NCBI RefSeq assembly: GCF_001424705.1
Contig: NZ_LMRA01000012.1
Location: forward strand, 62,001-126,000
Source: Methylobacterium sp. Leaf465
GTDB lineage: Bacteria > Pseudomonadota > Alphaproteobacteria > Rhizobiales > Beijerinckiaceae
Reading direction: 5' to 3'
DNA length: 64,000 nt
Position 1 is the stretch's first letter, and each line of letters begins with the position of its first letter. Both the position numbers and the translations under genes were made by a program. Below the pieces are notes generated by a model that was given only the letters and a program-made list of their open reading frames with translations, had not been told where the DNA came from and did not search any database. Of the stretch, positions 56,890-64,000 are shown piece by piece.

Positions 56890-59841
56890 ATGAGCCAGCC
56901 CGAGACCGACGCGCGCCTGCGCCGCGCCGCGGAGCTGGAGCGGGAGGCCGCGCGCCTGCGGGCCGAGGCCCGCCGCTCCGCCGAAGGGCCGGGCATCGGG
57001 CCGGATGAGGCCGGACCGGATGGGGCCGGGCCGGAGGCCGACCCGATCCCGCACCGGCAGGCGATCCTCGACAGCACGACCCGCTTCGCCATCCTGGGCA
57101 CGGATCGCGACGGGGTGGTGACCGACTGGAACGCCGGCGCCGCCCGCCTCTTCGGCTGGCCCGCCGCCGCCATCCGCGGCCGCGGCATCGCCTGCCTGTT
57201 CACCCCCGAGGATCGCGCGATCGACCGGCCCGGGATCGAGATGCGCCTCGCCCTGGAGCAGGGCCGCGCCGAGGACGAGCGCTGGCACCTGCGCGCCGAC
57301 GGCACGCGCTTCTGGGCCTCGGGCGAGATGATGCCCCTGCGGGACGGCGACGGCCGGCACATCGGCTACGTCAAGGTCGTGAGCGACCGCACCGCGGAGC
57401 ACCGGGCCGGGGACGCCCTGCAGAACGCGGAGATGCGCCTGCGCCGCGCCCAGGAGGCCGGCGGCATCGGCGTGTTCTCGGTGGGCATCGACGACGGCAT
57501 CCTGCACCCGACCCCGGAATTCTGCCGCCTCTACGGGCTGCCCGTGGCCGCGACCTATCCGGCCTCGGTCTTCGAGCGCCTGGTCATCCCGGACGACTCG
57601 CACCTCGTCTCCACGGCGGAGAGCCGCCGGCGGGGCGAGCCGCCCCGGGACGTCGAGTACCGCATCCGCCGGCCCGACACCGGCGAACGCCGCTGGATCG
57701 CCCGCCGGGGCGAGATCGAGCGCGATGCCGCGGGGCGCCCGCTTCGGTTCTCCGGCGTCGCCCGGGACGTCACCGAGGCGCGCTCCGCCCGCGACGCCCT
57801 GGCCACCAGCGAGGCGCGCTACCGCGCCCTGTTCGAGGCCGTCGACGACGGCTTCTGCATCATCGAGTTCTTCGACGGGCCGCACGGCCCCTTGAGCGAC
57901 TACGTCCACGTCGAGGCCAATGCCGGCTACGAGCGCCACACCGGCATCCCGGACATCGTCGGCCGCACCCTGCGCGACCTCGCGCCGGCGGAGGCCGAGG
58001 GCTGGCTCGAGCTCTACGGCGGCGTCCTGCGCACCGGCACCGCGATCCGGTTCGAGCGCGCCTTTCCCCTGGCCGGGCGTCACATCGAGGTCTCCGCCGC
58101 CCGGATCGAGCCGGCGAGCCGGCGCCAGGTCTCGGTGCTGTTCCGGGACATCTCGGCCCGCCGCCGGGCGGAGGACGCCCTGCGCGCCAGCGAGGCCCTG
58201 GCCCGGGAGAACATCGAGCGGGTGCAGCTCGCTCTGGCCGCCGGGGCGATCATCGGCACCTGGCTCTGGGACCTGCCCACCGACCGCTTCAGCGTCGACG
58301 AGGCCTTCGCCCGCAGCTTCGGCCTCGATCCCGCCGCCGGGCGCGAGGGCCTGAGCCTCGCCCAGGTGGTGGAGACCGTGCACCCGGACGACCGCGCCGG
58401 CCTCGCCGAAGCCATCGAGGCCGCGATCGCCCGGGGCGGCGCCTACGCGCACCAGTACCGGACCCGCCGCGCCGACGGGCGCTACTACTGGCTCGAAGCC
58501 AACGGACGCGTCGAGCACGGCCCGGACGGCACCCCCTTACGCTTTCCCGGCGTGCTCATCGACGTGGAGGAGCGCCGGGCCGGCGAGGCCGAGCGCGCGC
58601 GCGTCACCGAGCAGCTGCGCAGCCTCAACGAGACCCTGGAGCAGCGGGTCGCGGAACGCACGGCCGAGCTGATGCGGGCCGAGGAGGCCCTGCGCCAGTC
58701 GCAGAAGATGGAGGCGGTGGGCCAGCTCACGGGCGGCCTCGCCCACGACTTCAACAACATGTTGGCGGGCATCGTCGGCTCCCTCGAGCTGATGCAGACC
58801 CGGATGCTCCAGGGAAGGGTCGGCGACCTGGAGCGCTACATCGGCGCCGCGCAGGGGGCGGCGCGCCGGGCCGCCGCCCTGACCCACCGGCTCCTCGCCT
58901 TCTCGCGCCGCCAGACCCTGGCCCCGAAGCCCACCGACGTGAACCGCCTCGTCGAGGGCATGGCGGAGCTGGTGCGCCGCACGGTGGGGCCGGCGGTGTC
59001 GGTGGAGGTGGTGGGCGCGGCCGGCCTGTGGCCGACCCTCGTGGACCCGAGCCAGCTCGAGAACGCCCTCCTGAACCTCTGCATCAACGCCCGCGACGCC
59101 ATGCCGGACGGCGGCCGCATCGTGGTCGAGACCGGCAACCGCTGGCTCGATGCCCGCGCGGCGCGGGAGCGCGACCTGGAGCCGGGCCAGTACGTCTCCC
59201 TCTGCGTCTCGGACAACGGCACCGGCATGACGCCCGACGTCGCCGCCAAGGCCTTCGACCCGTTCTTCACCACGAAGCCCCTCGGCGAGGGCACCGGCCT
59301 CGGCCTGTCGATGATCTACGGCTTCGCCAAGCAGTCGGGCGGCCAGGTGCGGATCTACTCCGAGCCCGGCGCGGGCACGATGGTGTGCATCTACCTGCCG
59401 CGCCATCTCGGCGCGGCGGAGGGGGTGGAGACGGTGCCGGACCTGTCGGAGGCGGCCCGGGCCAAGGTCGGCGAGACGGTGCTGGTGGTGGACGACGAGC
59501 CCACCGTCCGGATGCTGGTGACCGAGGTGCTGGAGGATCTCGGCTACGCCGCCATCGAGGCGGCCGACGGTGCCTCGGGCCTCAAGGTGCTGCAATCCGA
59601 TGTGCGCATCGACCTCCTCGTCACCGATGTCGGCCTGCCCGGCGGCATGAACGGCCGCCAGATGGCGGAGGCGGCCCTGGTGTCCCGCCCGGGCCTGAAG
59701 GTGCTGTTCATCACCGGCTATGCCGAGAACGCCGCCCTCAACCACGGCCACCTCGCCCCCGGCATGCAGGTGCTGGTCAAGCCCTTCGCGCTCGAGGCCC
59801 TGGCCACCCGCATCCGCGGCCTGATCGAGGGGGCCGCGTGA
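56890..59841 (+). CDS. Hybrid histidine kinase with four PAS domains
   Basis: A 983-residue cytoplasmic sensor. An N-terminal coiled coil (1 to 30) is followed by PAS domains at about 55-170, 180-298, 305-425 and 443-562, a further coiled coil (565-605), HisKA with His 619 in GLAHDFNNMLAG, HATPase (DNGTGM, GTGLGLSMIYG) and a C-terminal receiver with its acceptor Asp near 914 (LLVTDVGLPGGMNG). No membrane helices. GGAGG precedes ATG 56890. The kinase-receiver half is a close paralogue of the partial gene at 62642. No DNA-binding partner is adjacent. Confidence 0.92.
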   Translation: MSQPETDARLRRAAELEREAARLRAEARRSAEGPGIGPDEAGPDGAGPEADPIPHRQAILDSTTRFAILGTDRDGVVTDWNAGAARLFGWPAAAIRGRGIACLFTPEDRAIDRPGIEMRLALEQGRAEDERWHLRADGTRFWASGEMMPLRDGDGRHIGYVKVVSDRTAEHRAGDALQNAEMRLRRAQEAGGIGVFSVGIDDGILHPTPEFCRLYGLPVAATYPASVFERLVIPDDSHLVSTAESRRRGEPPRDVEYRIRRPDTGERRWIARRGEIERDAAGRPLRFSGVARDVTEARSARDALATSEARYRALFEAVDDGFCIIEFFDGPHGPLSDYVHVEANAGYERHTGIPDIVGRTLRDLAPAEAEGWLELYGGVLRTGTAIRFERAFPLAGRHIEVSAARIEPASRRQVSVLFRDISARRRAEDALRASEALARENIERVQLALAAGAIIGTWLWDLPTDRFSVDEAFARSFGLDPAAGREGLSLAQVVETVHPDDRAGLAEAIEAAIARGGAYAHQYRTRRADGRYYWLEANGRVEHGPDGTPLRFPGVLIDVEERRAGEAERARVTEQLRSLNETLEQRVAERTAELMRAEEALRQSQKMEAVGQLTGGLAHDFNNMLAGIVGSLELMQTRMLQGRVGDLERYIGAAQGAARRAAALTHRLLAFSRRQTLAPKPTDVNRLVEGMAELVRRTVGPAVSVEVVGAAGLWPTLVDPSQLENALLNLCINARDAMPDGGRIVVETGNRWLDARAARERDLEPGQYVSLCVSDNGTGMTPDVAAKAFDPFFTTKPLGEGTGLGLSMIYGFAKQSGGQVRIYSEPGAGTMVCIYLPRHLGAAEGVETVPDLSEAARAKVGETVLVVDDEPTVRMLVTEVLEDLGYAAIEAADGASGLKVLQSDVRIDLLVTDVGLPGGMNGRQMAEAALVSRPGLKVLFITGYAENAALNHGHLAPGMQVLVKPFALEALATRIRGLIEGAA

Positions 59842-60168
59842 TGACCCTCGCCGGTTGATTCCTCGGGCGCTTCTCGCGCGCGGGTCCCCTCCGGGAGGGA
59901 GAGGGACAGGGTGAAGTGCGGGACCGCGTCGGATGGGCCACGCCCCTCACCCCGACCCCTTCTCACACCGGAGAGCGACGGCCCGCCGAGATCGCTGCCG
60001 CGGGCCCCGTCCGGGTCCAACGCCTGTTCGGCCGTCTCCCGAACTCGCGGCGCGTCGCAACTGGCTGTAACTGCCCGGACGGCAACGATCCGGCCGCCGT
60101 CGCCCGCGTTGCCGGTGTCATCGCAGGCGGCTGAGTGAGTCCCCCCCACCAAAACGGGAATCGCCGGT
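59842..60168. other. Intergenic region with REP-like GC-rich repeats
   Basis: 327 bases between convergent genes. Around 59885-59975, CCCTCCGGGAGGGAGAGGG and CCCCTCACCCCGACCCC resemble parts of a common intergenic repeat. No gene recognised. Confidence 0.4.
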
Positions 60169-61089
60169 TCATCCCCGTCCTTTCGCACCGAGCGCGATTC
60201 CGACCAGGATGGTGAGCGCCGCGACGACGAGCCGCGGATCCAGCCCTTCGGCCAGGATGACAGCCGACAGACCGATCCCCACGGCAGGCGTCGCAAGAAC
60301 ACCGAGAGATGCGGTGGTCGCCGGCACGCGCCGGTTCACGACCGTCATGGCCCAGAACCCGAGCGCTGTTCCGATGACGCCGTTGTAGGTGAGCGCCAGC
60401 AGCGCGGGCGTCCCGATCCGCGTCGGCGGTGCACCCTCGACCGTGAGCGCCAGGATCACAAGGACGATGGTCGCGAGCAGGCATTGCCAGGGCATGAGCT
60501 GGAGCGGCGTCGCCTCCCAGCGATGGGCCCGGGTGTAGACGATGCTGACCGACCAGCAGAGCGCGGCCACGATCACCAAGCCGTTCCCGAAAAGGACCGC
60601 CGCGTCCCCCCACGCGAAGCTGCCCGGCTCGAAGAGCACCAGCAGGCCGGCGATGCCGACCGCGATGCCGGCGACTTGCCGCGCGGACACGCGCTCGCCG
60701 AGGAAGAAGAAGGCGGCGGGCGCGACCCAGAGCGGGGTGGTGTAGCCCAGCACGATGGCGCGGCTCGCCGGAACGAAGACGAGCCCCGCCGTCATGAGGC
60801 TCGCGAAGGCGACCATGTGAAAGAGCGCGATCACGAGGATGACCGGCAGGTCGGCCCGGGACGGCAAGACAAGCTGTCGGGCCGCAAACAGGGATGGGAA
60901 CAGGACGAGAGCGGCCAGCGCAGTGCGGATGGCGACTGCCCAGAGCGGCGTGACCTCCCGTACCGCCAGCTTCATGACGACCCAGTTGAGGCTCCAGGCC
61001 AGGACCACGAAGGCGAAGAGGCCGATGGTGGAGAGGGCAGAGGCCGAATCCCGCTTTTGGGCGGGGAGAGCGGCAGTGGGTGCGGGCAT
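60169..61089 (-). CDS. EamA/DMT-family transporter
   Basis: A 306-residue inner-membrane protein with ten predicted helices in two EamA repeats. LAWSLNWVVMKLAVREVTPL opens repeat 1 and NGLVIVAALCWSVSIVYTRA repeat 2. It would export a metabolite or drug; the substrate is unknown. ATG at 61089 has GAGG upstream. It is divergent from the TetR gene, with a shared palindrome 14 bases before its start, implying control by that regulator. Confidence 0.88.
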   Translation of the reverse strand: MPAPTAALPAQKRDSASALSTIGLFAFVVLAWSLNWVVMKLAVREVTPLWAVAIRTALAALVLFPSLFAARQLVLPSRADLPVILVIALFHMVAFASLMTAGLVFVPASRAIVLGYTTPLWVAPAAFFFLGERVSARQVAGIAVGIAGLLVLFEPGSFAWGDAAVLFGNGLVIVAALCWSVSIVYTRAHRWEATPLQLMPWQCLLATIVLVILALTVEGAPPTRIGTPALLALTYNGVIGTALGFWAMTVVNRRVPATTASLGVLATPAVGIGLSAVILAEGLDPRLVVAALTILVGIALGAKGRG

Positions 61090-61102
61090 CGCGGCGGCCT
61101 CA

Positions 61103-61122
61103 TGTAGACAGGTCTGTCTACA
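61103..61122. promoter_or_regulatory. Shared operator of the eamA/tetR pair
   Basis: TGTAGACAG-GT-CTGTCTACA is a perfect 20-bp palindrome between the divergent genes. A third identical half-site, CTGTCTACA, lies at 61142-61150, just before the TetR start. The layout strongly suggests a TetR binding site that controls both genes. Confidence 0.75.
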
Positions 61123-61158
61123 CTGTCTCACATGGGACGGCCTGTCTACATGGTCGGG

Positions 61159-61776
61159 ATGACATCAGACCCAGGCACCGCGGCATCCGCTCCCATCCCG
61201 GCCCGGGATCGCATCCTGCGGACGGCACAGGATCTCTTCTACAGACAAGGCATCCGCGCCACCGGCATCGACCGGATCATCGCGGAGGCGGGGGTGACGA
61301 AGGTGACCTTTTATCGGCACTTCCCCTCCAAGGACGTCTTGATCCGGGCTTATCTGGAGCGGCGGCACGTGGCCTGGATGGCTTGGTTCCGCGCGGCGCT
61401 CTCGTCCGCCCGCGCCGCCCAGCCGGAGGCAGAGCGCAGGGAGGCACCGCTGGTGCCCGTGCTCGACGCCGCGCGAGCGTGGTTCGGCCTCGCCGACTTC
61501 CGGGGGTGCGCCTTCGCCAACACGGTCGCGGAGGCGGGGGAGGCCGCCTTGCCACTCGCCGGCATCGCGGCGCAGCACAAGCACGAGGTGCGGGATGCGA
61601 TTGCGGCGCTGTTGCCCCCGACCGCGAGGGGTCGCGCCGAGATCGCCTGGGCCGCCACTCTGGCCCTGGACGGAGCGGCTGTGAACGCGCAGTTCGGCGA
61701 AGCTTCCGCGGCTGCGGCACTGGATGGCCTCCGCAGCCTTCTCGATGCCCTCGGCTCGCGCCCGTCCCTTCCATGA
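61159..61776 (+). CDS. TetR/AcrR family regulator of the EamA transporter
   Basis: A 205-residue regulator with helix-turn-helix RDRILRTAQDLFYRQGIRAT, then IIAEAGVTKVTFYRHFPSKD. The C-terminal domain has DFRGCAFANTVAEAG, common in this branch. ATG at 61159 is preferred because the extra half-site CTGTCTACA overlaps the codons after the ATG at 61132. Likely autoregulated through the palindrome. Confidence 0.88.
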   Translation: MTSDPGTAASAPIPARDRILRTAQDLFYRQGIRATGIDRIIAEAGVTKVTFYRHFPSKDVLIRAYLERRHVAWMAWFRAALSSARAAQPEAERREAPLVPVLDAARAWFGLADFRGCAFANTVAEAGEAALPLAGIAAQHKHEVRDAIAALLPPTARGRAEIAWAATLALDGAAVNAQFGEASAAAALDGLRSLLDALGSRPSLP

Positions 61777-62116
61777 GGGTCCGCTTTCCGCCCCGCGCCG
61801 GACTGGCCGAAAGCCCATGAACGACCGCGTCCGGGAAGCGCCGGCGGCTGTCTCTGCGGCTTCCCCGGGTCGCAACCTGCCCCCGATGGTCCAGCGGAGG
61901 CAGGCGCTCCCGGACTCCGCCGACCCTTCGCCGACCTTCCGCTGCGCCGCGCGCTTCAGGCAAATCCCGTCAGGTGGCGCGGGCTGCGTGGTCCACTCTG
62001 CCGGCGGATCGCGGACTGGGCGATCACGGGTGACGCGCCGGTGCTCGGCATCCGGCTGCGGCGGGTGACCGTGTGAACGGCCGTTGAGGAGGGGGTGCGG
62101 ACCTGATGCGTCGCGT
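61777..62116. other. Intergenic region, no gene supported
   Basis: 340 bases after the TetR stop. One plus frame stays open to 62076 and reads PLCRRIADWAITGDAPVLGI near its end, which looks protein-like, but it has no start codon and no family I can name. It may be the tail of a lost gene. Confidence 0.3.
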
Positions 62117-62380
62117 TCAAAGCTCGCGTCGGCGCGTGCCAGCCCTGTCGCCTTCGATAAACCGGCGGATGACTTCTTTCTCCTTAGCCATGTCGCCTGT
62201 GGAAACGCGCCCGAAAAGACGATCGAGCCAGATGGACGTGAAGAAGACCAGGACCCAGCCTATCGAAAACAAGAGGAATTCGGTTTCAACAGCGTAGATT
62301 TTCCCATAGCAAGCCCTGACGAGCATCTGAGATGCAGAGGCGATTGGATAAAACCAGAAAAGCGTCCAGTTCGAGGGCAT
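62117..62380 (-). CDS. Small two-helix membrane protein, lower GC
   Basis: An 87-residue protein: NWTLFWFYPIASASQMLV and EFLLFSIGWVLVFFTSIWL are two likely membrane helices; the C-terminal 30 residues are charged (AKEKEVIRRFIEGDRAG). ATG at 62380 has GGAG at seven bases; a TTG frame to 62422 is longer. The region is near 50 percent GC, far below its neighbours, suggesting recent acquisition. No family recognised. Confidence 0.6.
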   Translation of the reverse strand: MPSNWTLFWFYPIASASQMLVRACYGKIYAVETEFLLFSIGWVLVFFTSIWLDRLFGRVSTGDMAKEKEVIRRFIEGDRAGTRRREL

Positions 62381-62641
62381 CGGATAGCTCCACATGCTGA
62401 AATTGTACGATGCGGAACTCAACGAACTTTTATCGGGGAAGCGCCAAATTGAACTTCCATCACAGGGTTTCGGCAGCCCTGTACAGGCAGGGCCGTTTCA
62501 TAGTGCAGCACCGATTGGAACACTGTGGCTGCCGTCCGCAATGGGTGGTATCGAGATGGTCTGCTTTCGGACGGCAATCCCTTTAAGCGGACGTTGCCGC
62601 CGCGCCCGCTCACGATCCATAGCAGCCCGTCAGCTCCGGCA

Positions 62642-64000
62642 TTACCGCCTCGCCTCGCGCCCCGCCTCGATCATCGAGCGGATGCGCGCCGCCATCGTCT
62701 CGATGGCGAACGGCTTCGTCAGCACCCCCATACCGGGCGCTAGATGGCTGTTGCCCAGCACTGCATTCTCGGCGTAGCCGGTGATGAACAGCACTCTGAG
62801 GTCCGGTCTGGAAACACGGGCGGCATCGGCCATCTGCCGCCCGTTCATGCCGCCGGGCAGGCCGACGTCGCTAACCAGGAGGTCGATGCGCACGTTCGAC
62901 TGCAGGATCCTAAGCCCGGCCGCGCTGTCTCCGGCCTCGATGGCCGTGTAGCCGAGATCCTCCAGGATGTCGGTGACGAGCATGCGCACGGTCGGCTCGT
63001 CGTCGACCACCAGCACCGTCTCGCCCTGCTCGGAACGTGGCAGTACGACTGCTGGAACCATAGCGGAGCCATACGGCACCTCACCGTAGTGGCGCGGTAG
63101 GTAGATTGAGACTGTCGTCCCCGCGCCGACCTCGGAGTATATGCGCACCTGTCCGCCCGACTGCTGCGCGAAGCCGTAGATCATCGACAGCCCAAGACCG
63201 GTGCCCTCGCCGATAGGCTTGGTTGTGAAGAACGGCTCGAAGACCCGTGCCATAACCTCGGGCGGCATGCCGGTGCCGGTGTCGGTGACGCTGAGCGTGA
63301 GGTACTGTCCCTCCGGCACGTCCTGCTGCCGCGCCGCACGCTCGTCCAGCCACTTATTGGACGTCTCGATGGTAATGGTGCCCCCGTCAGGCATTGCGTC
63401 GCGGGCGTTGATGCAGAGGTTCAGCAGCGCATTCTCGAGCTGGGACGGGTCGACCAGGGTGGGCCAGACCCCTGAAGCGCCGACAACCTCGACGGCGATG
63501 CCCGGACCGACCGTGCGCTGGATCAGCTCCTGCATGCCGAGAGTCAAACGGTTCACATCCGTAGGCCTGGGATCGAGCGTCTGCCGGCGCGAGAAGGCGA
63601 GCAAGCGATGCGTCAGGGCTGCCGCCCGTTTCGAGGCGCCTTGCGCGGCGGCCATGTAGCGCTCGATGTCGTGGAACCGTCCCTGCTGCATGCGGGACTG
63701 CATCATCTCCAGCGAGCCGGATATGCCCGCCAGTAGGTTGTTGAAGTCGTGCGCGAGCCCACCGGTGAGCTGCCCGACCGCTTCCATCTTCTGCGCCTGC
63801 CGCAAAGCCTCCTGCGTGACGGCGAGTTCTGCTTCGGCGCGGAGCCGGGCCGAGATGTCCCGCGCGTAATGGAACGCCCCGATGACCCGACCCTGTTCGT
63901 CCCGCAGCGGCGAGTAGGAGACCTCCCAGCGAGGCTTGGCCAGACGAGGGTCGCCGAACTCCTCGGTGACCGTGTACGCCTCCCCCGTCAGAGCTCGCGC
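62642..64000 (-). CDS. PAS/hybrid histidine kinase (5' end outside window)
   Basis: At least 450 residues of a hybrid kinase that continues beyond the window. It enters in a PAS domain (WEVSYSPLRDEQGRVIGAFH, DISARLRAEAEL), then HisKA with GLAHDFNNLLAGISG, HATPase (GTGLGLSMIYG) and a receiver (VVDDEPTVRM, LLVSDVGLPGGMNG). The kinase-receiver part is nearly superimposable on that of the gene at 56890. The ATG at 63805 is internal. The two genes point towards each other. Confidence 0.9.
   Translation of the reverse strand, partial: ARALTGEAYTVTEEFGDPRLAKPRWEVSYSPLRDEQGRVIGAFHYARDISARLRAEAELAVTQEALRQAQKMEAVGQLTGGLAHDFNNLLAGISGSLEMMQSRMQQGRFHDIERYMAAAQGASKRAAALTHRLLAFSRRQTLDPRPTDVNRLTLGMQELIQRTVGPGIAVEVVGASGVWPTLVDPSQLENALLNLCINARDAMPDGGTITIETSNKWLDERAARQQDVPEGQYLTLSVTDTGTGMPPEVMARVFEPFFTTKPIGEGTGLGLSMIYGFAQQSGGQVRIYSEVGAGTTVSIYLPRHYGEVPYGSAMVPAVVLPRSEQGETVLVVDDEPTVRMLVTDILEDLGYTAIEAGDSAAGLRILQSNVRIDLLVSDVGLPGGMNGRQMADAARVSRPDLRVLFITGYAENAVLGNSHLAPGMGVLTKPFAIETMAARIRSMIEAGREARR

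Noticed and set aside
61777-62076. Open plus-strand frame after the TetR gene, containing GGCLCG (as in GFA-type proteins) and a protein-like C terminus
   Set aside because: No start codon, no continuation of the GFA motif and no other domain. Open frames are common by chance at this GC content.

Overview
The window is uniformly GC-rich (roughly 70 percent by eye) and carries alphaproteobacterial gene content: gatC/gatA/gatB for transamidation, acnA next to ccmA/ccmB, a pyrC-like/plsY/dprA block, OpgC, and a urea/short-chain-amide locus. The sequence style, the many regulators and the fmd-type amide genes suggest a Methylobacterium/Methylorubrum-like member of the Hyphomicrobiales. That assignment is an inference; there is no rRNA gene to confirm it. 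I found no rRNA, tRNA, CRISPR array, insertion sequence or phage.

Layout. 1-6.5 kb: a surface-polysaccharide cluster (three glycosyltransferases, a flippase, an O-antigen ligase/polymerase-like protein), entered mid-gene. 6.6-11.7 kb: an RND efflux adaptor and pump with an operator-like palindrome over the promoter, and a TetR regulator. 11.7-18.5 kb: small exported proteins, ndk, a GST, and an AaeXAB-like FUSC/DUF1656/HlyD exporter preceded by a DUF4345 gene. 19-25.6 kb: gatC-gatA-(membrane protein)-gatB, a SMI1-type protein, ruvX and dprA. 25.7-33 kb: plsY, a dihydroorotase homologue lacking its metal ligands, acnA and ccmAB. 32.9-37.7 kb: OpgC and three exported beta-propeller proteins. 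38-40 kb: a soluble double-PAS chemoreceptor.

39.9-55.3 kb is the most interesting block. A LuxR-type response regulator and an 1121-residue fusion of an NCS1 permease to a hybrid histidine kinase face away from a plus-strand series: urtABCDE, a MetX-like alpha/beta hydrolase, formamidase fmdA, fmdB, an OprB-type porin and aliphatic amidase amiE. Together these would bring urea and short-chain amides across both membranes and release ammonia. The permease-kinase would be a candidate nitrogen-source sensor. Two sites with GG-N10-GC sigma-54 architecture sit upstream of the kinase gene and of the porin-amiE pair, suggesting RpoN/nitrogen control. An inverted repeat lies in front of urtA, and a long hairpin repeat separates urtA from urtB.

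55.4-64 kb: an Rrf2 regulator behind a palindrome-covered promoter, an NADP-dependent F420-reductase-like protein, two convergent paralogous PAS/hybrid histidine kinases (the second cut by the window end), a divergent EamA transporter/TetR pair around a 20-bp palindrome, and a small lower-GC membrane-protein gene.
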